A stretch of DNA of 64,000 nt from Aphanocapsa lilacina HA4352-LM1 (GTDB lineage Bacteria > Cyanobacteriota > Cyanobacteriia > Gloeobacterales > Gloeobacteraceae): NCBI GenBank assembly GCA_019359725.1, contig JAHHGR010000009.1, forward strand, positions 1 to 64,000, written 5' to 3'. Shown here one piece after another: positions 16,369-24,974 of the stretch. The stretch's first letter is position 1. Every line of letters begins with the position of its first letter. The notes beneath the pieces were generated by a model, which had not been told where the DNA came from, ran no database searches, and saw only the letters and a program-made list of their open reading frames with translations. Both the position numbers and the translations under genes were made by a program.

Positions 16369-17396
16369 ATGTTATCGGTACGCGCAAAAGCAGCGGCGGC
16401 CGGTGTGGCGGCGGCTGGTTTGATTAGCACGTTCTTGAGCATGCCCGCGCACCAGGCGCAGGCCCAGTCCCAACAGACCATCAAGGTCGACGGTTCCAGC
16501 ACGGTCTTCCCGGTTACCGAGGCGGTGGCTGAGGAATTCCAGAAAGCAAAAAGGGTGCAGTCAGGGTGAGCGTCGAGGTCTCGGGCACCGGCGGCGGCTT
16601 CAAGAAATTCTGCAGCGGCGAGATCGATATCTCCGACGCCTCGCGACCCATCTTGCAAAAAGAAATCGACACCTGCCGCAGCAACAACATCGCCTTTATG
16701 GAACTGCCGGTAGCCTTCGACGCGCTCACGGTCGTCGCCCACCCCAAGAACACCTGGGCAAGCGACCTCACCGTCGCCGAACTCAAAAAAATCTGGGAGC
16801 GCTCCGCCCAGGGCAAAGTGACCCGCTGGAATCAGGTGCGCCCCAGCTTTCCCGACCGGCCGCTCAAGCTCTACGGACCCGGGCGCGACTCGGGCACCTA
16901 CGATTACTTTGCTGAAGCCATTCTGGGCTCCGCCAACACCGACACCCGCAGCGACTATGTCGACAGCGAGGACGACGACGTACTGGTCAAAGGGGTCAGC
17001 GAAGATCCCAACGCGCTGGGTTATTTTGGCTACGCCTACTACGAAGCGAACAAAGACAAACTGAAGGCACTCGCCGTCGACAATAGCAAAGGCCCCGTGG
17101 TCCCCACCGACAAGAATGTCGAAAAGGGCACCTACGCCCCGCTCTCGCGGCCGCTGTTTATCTACGTCAACATCGTCTCAGCGCAAAAAAAAGCTGAAGT
17201 GCGAGAGTTCGTGGACTTTTACCTCGAAAACGGCGAGAAACTGGCCGCCTCGGTGGGCTATGTGCCTTTGCCGGCGGAGGGCTATCACATCGCGAGCAAC
17301 CACTTCCATCGCGGTAAGCGCGGTACGGTGTACGGCGGTCGGGCCTACCTGGGGCTGAGTATCCGCGAGGTGCTCCTCAAAACCGCCAGTTTCTAG
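16369..17396 (+). pseudogene. sphX: SphX/PstS-like phosphate-binding protein, single-base frameshift
   Basis: Periplasmic phosphate-binding protein of the PstS/SphX type, broken by a one-base deletion. Reading starts with a signal peptide and [19 protein letters not shown], then hits a stop at 16567. The second frame (from 16566) carries [15 protein letters not shown] onward to the end. In the paralogue the same place reads cagaaaagc; here it is cagaaagc near 16542-16549. Restoring one A gives a continuous 343-aa protein. Bases 16590-17394 are identical to 18834-19638 in sphX3, while the 5' part resembles sphX2. An ArsR-type site rather than a Pho box precedes it. Confidence 0.85.
16590..17394 (+). 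repeat. 805-bp direct repeat, copy 1
   Basis: Identical by eye to 18834-19638 across the 3' part of two SphX-like genes. Identity begins inside the GTGGG codons and stops at the last codon, so the homologous tract is confined to coding sequence. Confidence 0.85.
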
Positions 17397-17418
17397 CCCT
17401 TTGCACCGATCCGCCTCA

Positions 17419-17462
17419 ATTAATCTGGCTTTAACCTTGCCGCAAAGAATGGTTGGTAGGAT
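17419..17462 (+). promoter_or_regulatory. Pho box and -10 element of sphX2
   Basis: ATTAATCT followed 11 bp later by TTTAACCT (TTAA at 17420 and 17431) is a textbook two-unit cyanobacterial Pho box. A TAGGAT -10-like element lies at 17457-17462, 55 bp before the ATG. Confidence 0.7.
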
Positions 17463-17516
17463 GCTGGCTGTCAGCCTGTCTGTCCACTTCCGGTTCGATC
17501 AAAATCAGAGGGCATC

Positions 17517-18524
17517 ATGGTGTCGGTTTGCAACAAGGCAGGGTTTGTCCTGATTGCGGCGGCTTTGCTGGGTACCATTGCCGCCGCCGGTGCCGCTGCA
17601 CAGGCAGTCATCAAAGTCGACGGTTCCAGCACGGTCTTTCCGGTTACCGAGGCGGTGGCTGAGGAATTCCAGAAAAGCACCCAGGGGGCGGTAAGGGTGA
17701 GCGTCGAGGTCTCGGGCACCGGCGGCGGCTTCAAGAAATTCTGCCGCGGTGAGACCGATATCTCCAACGCCTCGCGACCGATTCTCCAAAAAGAAATGGA
17801 TGCCTGCAAAAAAGCGGGCATCCATTACATCGAACTGCCGGTGGCCTACGACGCGCTGACGGTCATGGTGCATCCCACTAATACCTGGGCCGGTGATCTG
17901 ACGGTGGCGGAACTCAAAAAAATCTGGGAACCGGCGGCACAGATCAAGATCACCAACTGGAATCAGGTGCGCTCGTCTTTTCCGAACGCGCCTCTGAAAC
18001 TCTACGGCCCCGGTGCCGACTCCGGCACCTTCGACTACTTCACCGAAGCGGTGGTCGGCAAAGCCAAAGCCAGCCGCGGCGACTTTACCGCTTCTGAAGA
18101 CGACAACGTCCTGGTGCAGGGCATCGCCAACGACAAAAATGCCTTGGGCTACTTCGGCTACGCCTACTACGCCGAAAATAAGAACAAGCTCAAAGCGGTG
18201 GGTATCGACGGCGGCAAAGGACCTGTGCTCCCCTCGGACAAGACGGTCGAGGACGGCACCTACAACCCCCTCTCGCGCCCAATCTTTATCTATGTCAATG
18301 CCGCGGCGGCGGCCGAGAAACCCGAGCTGCGCCAGTTCGTCGAGTACTACCTCAAGAACGCACCGACGCTTGCCAGGCAGGTGAAGTACGTACCGCTTCC
18401 GGCAGCAGCCTATACCGTTTCCTTGGGCCACTTTCAACAGAATCGCATCGGCACTGTCTTCGGTGGGAAAGCGGAGGTGGGCTCGAAGCTCCAAGACCTG
18501 CTTGCCCGCACACCTCAGTATTGA
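17517..18524 (+). CDS. sphX: SphX/PstS-like periplasmic phosphate-binding protein (intact)
   Basis: A 335-aa substrate-binding protein for phosphate ABC uptake. A signal peptide of about 28 residues ends near AAAQA. The ligand-binding sequence begins [19 protein letters not shown], with the [10 protein letters not shown] and SNASRPI phosphate-binding loops and [10 protein letters not shown]. These match SphX, the high-affinity phosphate-binding protein of cyanobacteria. A clear Pho box precedes it. No pstC/A/B genes are in the window, so it must pair with a permease encoded elsewhere. Its 5' end is nearly identical to that of the broken sphX1. Confidence 0.9.
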   Translation: MVSVCNKAGFVLIAAALLGTIAAAGAAAQAVIKVDGSSTVFPVTEAVAEEFQKSTQGAVRVSVEVSGTGGGFKKFCRGETDISNASRPILQKEMDACKKAGIHYIELPVAYDALTVMVHPTNTWAGDLTVAELKKIWEPAAQIKITNWNQVRSSFPNAPLKLYGPGADSGTFDYFTEAVVGKAKASRGDFTASEDDNVLVQGIANDKNALGYFGYAYYAENKNKLKAVGIDGGKGPVLPSDKTVEDGTYNPLSRPIFIYVNAAAAAEKPELRQFVEYYLKNAPTLARQVKYVPLPAAAYTVSLGHFQQNRIGTVFGGKAEVGSKLQDLLARTPQY

Positions 18525-18623
18525 GTCCGGGAGAAAGTCGGAGGACAGCAAGCACATATTCAGGGACATATCAAGTAAACTTGAACCTGCATTTTCAGTT
18601 CGGCTACAGCAAGAGGCAGACCC

Positions 18624-19640
18624 ATGAATCCGGTAAAAAACCTGGTGGTCGCAACTGCGCTCACAGCGCTCGTGGTGGGTGCGGCACTGGCCCAGAACAC
18701 TTCTGGTGAACAAGTAAAAGTAAAAATTGATGGATCAAGCACGGTCTACCCGATCAGCCGGGCTGCCGTCAAAGCCTTTGAAGAGCAAAATAAGCAGTAC
18801 CAGGGGACGATTGCCGTCGCCTTCTCCGGCACTGGCGGCGGCTTCAAGAAATTCTGCAGCGGCGAGATCGATATCTCCGACGCCTCGCGACCCATCTTGC
18901 AAAAAGAAATCGACACCTGCCGCAGCAACAACATCGCCTTTATGGAACTGCCGGTAGCCTTCGACGCGCTCACGGTCGTCGCCCACCCCAAGAACACCTG
19001 GGCAAGCGACCTCACCGTCGCCGAACTCAAAAAAATCTGGGAGCGCTCCGCCCAGGGCAAAGTGACCCGCTGGAATCAGGTGCGCCCCAGCTTTCCCGAC
19101 CGGCCGCTCAAGCTCTACGGACCCGGGCGCGACTCGGGCACCTACGATTACTTTGCTGAAGCCATTCTGGGCTCCGCCAACACCGACACCCGCAGCGACT
19201 ATGTCGACAGCGAGGACGACGACGTACTGGTCAAAGGGGTCAGCGAAGATCCCAACGCGCTGGGTTATTTTGGCTACGCCTACTACGAAGCGAACAAAGA
19301 CAAACTGAAGGCACTCGCCGTCGACAATAGCAAAGGCCCCGTGGTCCCCACCGACAAGAATGTCGAAAAGGGCACCTACGCCCCGCTCTCGCGGCCGCTG
19401 TTTATCTACGTCAACATCGTCTCAGCGCAAAAAAAAGCTGAAGTGCGAGAGTTCGTGGACTTTTACCTCGAAAACGGCGAGAAACTGGCCGCCTCGGTGG
19501 GCTATGTGCCTTTGCCGGCGGAGGGCTATCACATCGCGAGCAACCACTTCCATCGCGGTAAGCGCGGTACGGTGTACGGCGGTCGGGCCTACCTGGGGCT
19601 GAGTATCCGCGAGGTGCTCCTCAAAACCGCCAGTTTCTGA
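18624..19640 (+). CDS. sphX: SphX/PstS-like periplasmic phosphate-binding protein
   Basis: A 338-aa phosphate-binding protein with a signal peptide ending near ALAQ, the N-terminal motif KIDGSSTVYPISRAA, then [23 protein letters not shown] and GRDSGTYDYF loops. It lies 99 bp after sphX2 on the same strand. I see no Pho box in the gap, so it may be read from the sphX2 promoter. The last 805 bp are identical to sphX1, implying recent gene conversion or duplication. Confidence 0.9.
   Translation: MNPVKNLVVATALTALVVGAALAQNTSGEQVKVKIDGSSTVYPISRAAVKAFEEQNKQYQGTIAVAFSGTGGGFKKFCSGEIDISDASRPILQKEIDTCRSNNIAFMELPVAFDALTVVAHPKNTWASDLTVAELKKIWERSAQGKVTRWNQVRPSFPDRPLKLYGPGRDSGTYDYFAEAILGSANTDTRSDYVDSEDDDVLVKGVSEDPNALGYFGYAYYEANKDKLKALAVDNSKGPVVPTDKNVEKGTYAPLSRPLFIYVNIVSAQKKAEVREFVDFYLENGEKLAASVGYVPLPAEGYHIASNHFHRGKRGTVYGGRAYLGLSIREVLLKTASF
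18834..19638 (+). repeat. 805-bp direct repeat, copy 2
   Basis: Matches 16590-17394, offset 2244 bp. The upstream 5' parts of the two genes differ, which gives the mosaic appearance. Confidence 0.85.
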
Positions 19641-19753
19641 TGCCTTCAGCCTGAGCAGCGCAAGCAACAGCCGATAACCATAGCTGTTGCGCCCGATTGC
19701 ATAACCGCCGCCGTCGGTAACTAGGCCAATAGTGGGAGCAGCGGGCGACCGGC

Positions 19754-19789
19754 GACGAACGCCGTCCGTCGAGCGGGTCGGCGTTCGTC
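19754..19789 (+). other. Perfect 10-bp hairpin
   Basis: GACGAACGCC/GGCGTTCGTC with a 16-nt loop and no T-tract. It lies 30 bp before a small ORF. A second hairpin, GCAACAGC/GCTGTTGC (19664-19690), follows the sphX3 stop. These could be transcript-end or leader structures. Confidence 0.5.
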
Positions 19790-19819
19790 TGCAGCTTGCG
19801 ACCATTGGCGGTATCCAGT

Positions 19820-19939
19820 ATGAAGAAGTCTCTATTGATCGACATTGTGATCGTTTTGCTTGGCATCGCCGGTATCTTGCTTGCCGCCCAGAAGGCGCAG
19901 GCGTGGCTGGCCGTCGCTGCCGCAACGATTGTTCGGTAG
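19820..19939 (+). CDS. Possible 39-aa membrane/secreted peptide
   Basis: Too short for the ORF track. It reads MKKSLLIDIVIVLLGIAGIL followed by LAAQKAQA and a short tail, i.e. lysine-rich start, a single hydrophobic helix and an AQA cleavage-like site. It lies between sphX3 and the zinc-ribbon PstS-like gene. No strong ribosome binding site is visible. It could be a small membrane peptide or the remnant of a deleted SphX signal peptide. Confidence 0.35.
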   Translation: MKKSLLIDIVIVLLGIAGILLAAQKAQAWLAVAAATIVR

Positions 19940-20081
19940 CGCACAGCTTACCCCAAATTGTGTAAATTTGTAGCTGTTTTATCCCGAGACTGTAGGGCGT
20001 TCGAGGTTTGTCGCCTACTGCCGGCAGCAGCCAGGGGACAAGCTTCGACCGCGCGTGGGATACCTTCATCAAAGCACCACC

Positions 20082-21206
20082 ATGAACACCCAGAAAGCGG
20101 CCGTTCGTTGCTCCAAATGCGGCTACAACAACAATCCTGGTACTGCTGCCGCCTGTCTGGTGTGCGGCAAACCGTTGCGGGAGAAGGCCGGTGTACCACT
20201 GCGGGTCTGGTTGATAGCGGTGGCGGGATTGCTTGCGGGCGGAGGTATCCTCTTTGCCCTGCGCACGGGCCTCGATGAAGGGGTAAACGCCAGCACGCCC
20301 CTGGCGGCCCAGATCGATCGCTACCCGAGCCGCTTCGAGCGCATCAAACTCTACCGCACCATGGCCGAGGTACCGGATGTGCCGTCAGGTCTATTTAACT
20401 ACGGCGGCTCGACGACGCTTGCGCCTTTGCGCAGCCGGGTCATCCTCAGTGCGCTCGCCGCTGCTCACCCGGGCTTTGGGCTGCGCTACATCGACCCGAT
20501 CGACAGCGATCCTGGATCGGGTGCAGGGATTGCGATGCTGTTGCGCGGAGAGTTGAGCTTCAGCCAGTCTTCCCGGCCGCTCAAAGATTCGGAATTTGTC
20601 CGGGCCGCCGCCCGCGGCTTCAAGCTCGAACAGCTGCCCATCGCCATCGACGGCATCGCCGTGTTTGTCCACCCCGAAGTGGCGGTGGAGGGCCTCAATA
20701 TTGCGCAGTTGCGCGACATCTTCACCGGCAAGATCACCAACTGGCGGCAGGTGGGTGGAGCGGATCTGCCCATCGTGCCTTTTAGTCGCAACCTGCGCGA
20801 CGGGGGGACCGTCGACTTTTTCAACGAGAACGTGCTGCGCAGCCGCGGATTCGGCCCGCGGGTGCGCGCGATTCGCGACACCACCGAAGCGCTGCGCAAC
20901 GTCGCTGCCACCCCCGGCGGCATCGGCTACGCGAGTGCCCCAGAAGTGATCAGCCAGCGCACCGTGCGCACCCTGCCCCTCGCCAAGGGCGGCGGCCGAC
21001 AGTACGTCAAACCATTTAGCGATCTTGGCACCGTCGACGCGGAGGCCTTCCGCAGCGGCACCTACCCGATTACCCGCCGGCTGTTTATTCTGGTGCGCCG
21101 CGACGACGGTCTCGACGAGCAAGCCGGGACCGCCTACACCAATTTGCTGCTGTCGGGTCAAGGGCAGCGCCTCGTCGAACAGGCGGGCTTCGTGGCCATC
21201 CGCTAA
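20082..21206 (+). CDS. Zinc-ribbon, membrane-anchored PstS-like protein
   Basis: A 374-aa protein of unusual layout. An N-terminal zinc ribbon (CSKCGYNNNPGT...CLVCGKPL, two CxxC pairs) is followed by one membrane helix (VWLIAVAGLLAGGGILFAL). A PstS-like domain runs from about residue 95 onward, with YGGSTTLAPL, DSDPGSGAGIAMLL, FSQSSRPL and TGKITNWRQVGG. Zinc ribbons are cytoplasmic, so the PstS-like domain would face the periplasm while anchored to the membrane. The ATG at 20082 is used; a GTG nine codons upstream is possible. It lies downstream of the SphX genes and may sense or capture phosphate. Confidence 0.75.
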   Translation: MNTQKAAVRCSKCGYNNNPGTAAACLVCGKPLREKAGVPLRVWLIAVAGLLAGGGILFALRTGLDEGVNASTPLAAQIDRYPSRFERIKLYRTMAEVPDVPSGLFNYGGSTTLAPLRSRVILSALAAAHPGFGLRYIDPIDSDPGSGAGIAMLLRGELSFSQSSRPLKDSEFVRAAARGFKLEQLPIAIDGIAVFVHPEVAVEGLNIAQLRDIFTGKITNWRQVGGADLPIVPFSRNLRDGGTVDFFNENVLRSRGFGPRVRAIRDTTEALRNVAATPGGIGYASAPEVISQRTVRTLPLAKGGGRQYVKPFSDLGTVDAEAFRSGTYPITRRLFILVRRDDGLDEQAGTAYTNLLLSGQGQRLVEQAGFVAIR

Positions 21207-21589
21207 TCGGGCGCCGATTTTAGCAATCTCAATCCCAGCTGCGTGCCCTGAAGTGTGCCCAGCAGATTCGGTGATGAAATTGCAAAAAAATATATTGCAA
21301 CAATTGGATGCTTATGCAGCGCAGCATCTGCCAACTCCTGCGCCCATGAAGCGCCAAATCGGTTGGTGAAATCAATACAGACTTTGGTGGTCATATGACC
21401 CTTTTTACTTTATTGATAACTAATTGGATAACAAAAAGCTTTTGTGGTAGGCATTTTAGCTTGACTAAAGATCTTCTGAGAAATGTTGGGTCGAGTACCA
21501 ATAAAAACATGCATACTCTGATATCCTCCTTTGTCGTAGGACTTCGAGCGCCGTTCGCTTGGGTCCGTCTCCTTCTGTGAGGAATCATT
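21207..21589. other. AT-rich intergenic region
   Basis: About 380 bp of clearly lower GC than its surroundings. No convincing gene is visible; a 31-codon ORF at 21273-21368 is the longest on the plus strand and lacks recognisable features. The promoter of the following exported-protein gene is expected here. Confidence 0.4.
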
Positions 21590-22195
21590 ATGCGATACGC
21601 TTCCATGTTTGCGGCTGCACTTGCGGCCTTGATGATTGCGGCTCCCAGCCACGCCGGTGTGCTTGAAATTGCCATTCCTGTTTCGGACGCCGATCCGACC
21701 AACGGCTTTACCTACGTCGACAGCATCGGCGGGATCGCAAGCGGTGTTGCCCTCAACAACGGCCCCGGCGACTTCAACGTCTTCGGCAATGTCTTTCAGG
21801 CCGACTATGGTCTACTCGGCGCCGCCGACTCCGGCAGTACCTTCATCGATTACATCGGTTCGTTTACCGCCAGTGCCACCAGCGGCGCCGGTCCGTTTCT
21901 GGATGCGACGCTCATTTCGAGCTTTAAATTTGTGACCCTCGGGGTAAACTTTGTCTCCAGCGGTTCGAGCATCGATGTGATCATCACCAACGTCACCACC
22001 GGCGGTACCAAGGTGATCGGCGACCTTGACCCGACGATGTCGAGAACCTCGCTGACGCGGGTCTTCGACATCACCTCCGCCATTCGCACCCTGGGAGAAG
22101 GCCAGTACACCGTCACCTTCTCCTACAAAGAGTCCGGCACCCGCCGCACCTACTTCGGCTTCAACAATGTGCAGCTGACGATCGTGACGCCCTAA
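21590..22195 (+). CDS. Exported hypothetical protein
   Basis: A 201-aa protein with a classical signal peptide ending PSHAG (residues 1-22). The mature part is rich in Gly, Ser, Thr and Asp with alternating beta-strand-like pattern. I do not recognise the family. The absence of a C-terminal PEP-type anchor argues against a sorted surface protein; the composition resembles secreted beta-sandwich proteins. It follows an AT-rich gap and is convergent with the GGCT-like gene, with stops five bases apart. Confidence 0.6.
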   Translation: MRYASMFAAALAALMIAAPSHAGVLEIAIPVSDADPTNGFTYVDSIGGIASGVALNNGPGDFNVFGNVFQADYGLLGAADSGSTFIDYIGSFTASATSGAGPFLDATLISSFKFVTLGVNFVSSGSSIDVIITNVTTGGTKVIGDLDPTMSRTSLTRVFDITSAIRTLGEGQYTVTFSYKESGTRRTYFGFNNVQLTIVTP

Positions 22196-22199
22196 GCGT

Positions 22200-22772
22200 C
22201 TAGACGGCGATCCGCCCGCCCTGCCGCCGCCGGTGGGGCGGGCATTTTGCGTCGGCGGGCTGCCGGCGCGCCTCAAGCCAGCACATCCGCTCGAACAGCC
22301 TCCAACAATAGGACTCAGAAAGGCCGCAGGTGAACGCTCCGCGCAAAACGACGCTGCCGTACCATTCGTTGGGAGCCATCTCCTCGCTCAGTTTGTCAAC
22401 GACGGTATAAGTGCGCACCCCCCGGTACACCCGTCCCCGGCAACTGACTTCGACAAAGGCATGGCGGTAGTCACCCTGGCCAACTCCCTCGCGCGCATCG
22501 AGCAGGCCCCCCAGGCGCCACGGCAGCCGGTAGAGTACCCCTTCGACCTCGCCGTGCGGGTCGGGCACGATGTCGAGGGCACCGCAGTTGCGCCGCTCCA
22601 AATAATGAAAAAAACCGAGCCGGTATCCCGACAGGCGCGCCGCCCCGACAACGCGGCCATGCACATCCTCAGCTAGAGAACGTTTAAGATCGACCGGGCA
22701 CATGCACGAGCCGTAGGCAAAGTACAAAAACGTCGGTTCGTCGTCGCCAGGGTCGTAGTCGTACAAGCTCAT
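22200..22772 (-). CDS. Gamma-glutamylcyclotransferase-like (AIG2/GGCT fold) protein
   Basis: The 190-aa product contains LYFAYGSCMCPVDLKR, which matches the YGSN-type substrate loop of the GGCT/AIG2 fold, followed by GYRLGF and EVEGVLYRL segments typical of the family. GGCT enzymes cleave gamma-glutamyl amino acids with release of 5-oxoproline. The catalytic glutamate would be the one in DAREGVGQGDY; I am less sure of that. Start set to the ATG at 22772 because the sequence before it is not family-like; the track uses 22802. Confidence 0.7.
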   Translation of the reverse strand: MSLYDYDPGDDEPTFLYFAYGSCMCPVDLKRSLAEDVHGRVVGAARLSGYRLGFFHYLERRNCGALDIVPDPHGEVEGVLYRLPWRLGGLLDAREGVGQGDYRHAFVEVSCRGRVYRGVRTYTVVDKLSEEMAPNEWYGSVVLRGAFTCGLSESYCWRLFERMCWLEARRQPADAKCPPHRRRQGGRIAV

Positions 22773-22871
22773 CGCAAGCGCAGGGAGACTGGGACTGCAC
22801 AAATCCTAGCAACTGGGTGCCGAGAATACAACAAAAAATTGGTGGGTTTGCCGTAGATTATTTTGATGGCC

Positions 22872-23342
22872 TTAGAGCTGGCCGGTGACGACGTCGAAGA
22901 AGCGGTTGACCAGCTGCGGCGCGTACTCGTTGAGCAACGCCGACTGGCGGATAAACGGCAAACGCACAGCCAGCCTGAGGGCGATGCGCGCAAAAATGCG
23001 CTGCTGCAGGCGCTCAGCGAGCACCAACTGCATCAGCTTCAGCACCCCGGCGAAGGTCAGACACCCGAGTACCAGCAGCGTCAGGATGACCAGCGGCTGC
23101 ATGTAGACGCCGGTGGCGATGGTGTTGACCAGGGCGGAGGCCGCAGGCGGCACCACCAGCGACAACAGCCCGACCATGACCGTGTAGGCGCCCAGCGCCA
23201 CCAGATCCCGCCAGTCCTCGCGCAACAGCCTGACCAACTTGCCGTAAGGACTGAGGTTGTTCTCAGTCTCCTCGTGCAAAAACTCCGAAGAGGGACCCTG
23301 GGTGGGCGAAACGATGAGCGGCAGCGTCTTGAGCAAGGACAT
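22872..23342 (-). pseudogene. Truncated ABC exporter transmembrane domain
   Basis: A 156-aa ORF resembling the first half of a type-1 ABC exporter membrane domain: two hydrophobic helices (LVALGAYTVMVGLLSLVVPPA and PLVILTLLVLGCLTFAGVL), then LQQRIFARIALRLAVRLP. It stops after RFFDVVTGQL, where intact homologues continue into more helices and an ATPase domain. No downstream part is found nearby. It is probably a remnant cut by a deletion, which fits the damaged genes upstream. Confidence 0.6.
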
Positions 23343-23446
23343 CGGGCGGTCTCCAGGGCTGAGAGGTTCTCCTGAGATCGATCTTCAAAAATCGTTTGTA
23401 AAGCAGCGATGAGCGAACCATGAGAAAGCTCACATCCGCCCGCCCC

Positions 23447-24115
23447 TCAGGCGCGCAGGCGGTAGCCCATGCCGCGCACCGTCTCGATGCGGTCGGTGTT
23501 GAGCTTGCGGCGCAAATAACCCACGTAGACATCGACGATGTTGGAGCCCGGATCGTAGTCGTAGCTCCAGACACGGCTCAACAGATGCTCGCGGCTCATC
23601 ACCTGGCCCGGGTGGCGCAAAAACGTCTCCGCCAGCGTAAATTCGCGCGCCGACAACTCGACGGTGCGCCCGCCGGCGCTCGCCTTGCGCGTGCGCAGAT
23701 CGAGGCTGATTTCTCCCGAGCGCAGGACCAGTTGCTCCTGGGTGCGGCCGTTACCGGTGTCGCGCCGGCGGGCGCGCCGGCGGGCGAGCAATTCTTCGAA
23801 GCGAAAGGGTTTGGTCACATAATCGTCCGCCCCCGATTCGAGTCCCGCCACTTTATCGGCAATGTCATCGCGGGCGGTCAGGATAATCACCGGCAGCCGC
23901 TCGCCGCGGCCACGCATCTCCTCGAGCACCACGAGCCCTTCTTTGCCCGGTAGCCCCAGATCAAGAATCATCAGGTCAAAGTCGTCGCAGGAGGCCATCT
24001 GAACCGCTTCGACGCCGTTGCGCACGACGATGGTGGTGTAGCCGTTGGCGCGCAGGCCTTTTTCTAGAAATGCGGCAATGCGCGTCTCGTCCTCGGCAAT
24101 CAAAATCCGGTTCAT
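23447..24115 (-). CDS. OmpR-family response regulator
   Basis: A 222-aa two-domain regulator. The receiver domain has the acidic pair in AEDE, the phospho-acceptor in MILDLGLPG, the switch region TAR and the lysine in DDYVTKPF. A winged-helix output domain ends RIETVRGMGYRLRA. Its start overlaps the stop of an upstream histidine-kinase fragment by four bases (ATGA). The kinase has lost its N-terminal part, so the regulator has probably lost both its cognate sensor and its native promoter. Confidence 0.92.
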   Translation of the reverse strand: MNRILIAEDETRIAAFLEKGLRANGYTTIVVRNGVEAVQMASCDDFDLMILDLGLPGKEGLVVLEEMRGRGERLPVIILTARDDIADKVAGLESGADDYVTKPFRFEELLARRRARRRDTGNGRTQEQLVLRSGEISLDLRTRKASAGGRTVELSAREFTLAETFLRHPGQVMSREHLLSRVWSYDYDPGSNIVDVYVGYLRRKLNTDRIETVRGMGYRLRA

Positions 24116-24519
24116 GGCGGTTCTCCAAATTTGAGGGAGTTCAGTGCGAATAGACCGAGAGCACCGTCGAGCAGCTCTGACCTGTGAGTTGATTGTGCAA
24201 TTGCAGTTCCTGGGGCGGGTCGAGGGGGCAGCCCCAGCGTAAAGGTCGCACCGGCACCCGGTGCGCTCGTCAGTTGGATGCTGCCGCCGTGGGTAGTGGC
24301 GATCGCCTGTACGATGGCAAGTCCCAGACCGCTGCCCTCGTAGCGGCTATGGCTGCCGCGCTCGAAGCGCTCGAAGATGCGCCGCTGATCGTCCGGCGCA
24401 ATGCCCGGCCCGCAGTCGCTCACCCACAGATACACCCATGCCCCCCGCAGGGCCGAACCAATGGCGATGCAATCGCCCGGGCCAGTGTGCTGCACGGCGT
24501 TTTGGGCCAGATTGATCAC
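24112..24519 (-). pseudogene. Histidine kinase, C-terminal ATPase fragment only
   Basis: A HATPase_c domain of about 100 residues: N box INLAQNAVQHT, G1 SDCGPGIAPDD, F box RIFERFERG and G2 GSGLGLAIVQAI. There is no HisKA dimerisation domain, histidine, sensor domain or membrane helix. The open frame continues a few codons upstream (RRRA...) before turning into unrelated sequence at about 24520-24545. It is therefore a headless kinase, translationally linked to the response regulator. Confidence 0.8.
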
Positions 24520-24764
24520 CGCCCGCCGCCGAGCCGGTTGCCCAGGCCGCCCAGCCCAAGCAGGACACCAGAACCGCCGAGCTCGACGAACTGGCCACCA
24601 GCGGCAGCATCATCTTCTCGCCCGGTAAGCAGCAGCCCTGCATCGACAACCCGCGCTTCAACCCGGACAACGACGAGAGCGGCCCGCGCGCCTCTGAGCC
24701 CTACTCCGACTCCACGCCCTACGCCGGTACCCCTGCGGTGGTCTCCGGCGCAGCCTGCCGCTAA
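24516..24764 (+). pseudogene. 3' fragment of an exported-type gene, 5' end missing
   Basis: An open plus-strand frame with no start codon of its own reads about 80 residues and ends ...SGAACR. It is rich in Pro, Ser and Asp (SIIFSPGKQQPC, FNPDNDESGPRASEP). Codon usage looks coding, and the frame is closed just upstream by a stop at 24513. It abuts the headless kinase head-to-head, so both genes appear truncated at one breakpoint. I do not recognise the family. Confidence 0.45.
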
Positions 24765-24972
24765 AGCCTACGTGCCGCGGGGGGTGTGGGTTTATCCCAC
24801 CCCGCGGCCGGTATGGATCGTTTCCAAGCGCCACTTCAGGTTTCGGGGAGAGATGCGCTCCCTGGAACCTGAAGCCTATGTACAAGCTTGTCCCGGCAGA
24901 CGGCAAGCCGGGCTTCCGGTGCTGAAAGGAGCGGGTGAGGCTATCCCTGGCGGTCGGCCTCACTTTTTTTGT
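24765..24972 (+). ncRNA. Hairpin-rich segment ending in a terminator
   Basis: About 200 bp without an ORF contain successive inverted repeats. CCGCGGGG/CCCCGCGG lies at 24775-24807, and CTTCAGGTT/AACCTGAAG at 24834-24874 with an inner GGGAG/CTCCC. A CCGG-rich stem follows near 24895-24912. The segment ends with GTGAGGC/GCCTCAC plus TTTTTTT (24935-24970), a good plus-strand Rho-independent terminator against the priA stop. It could be the structured 3' UTR of the fragment upstream or an independent structured RNA. Confidence 0.45.
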
Positions 24973-24974
24973 CC

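Noticed and set aside
23447-24115. Response regulator as SphR (phosphate regulator)
   Set aside because: It is a generic OmpR-family protein with a truncated partner kinase; nothing specific to SphR is visible.
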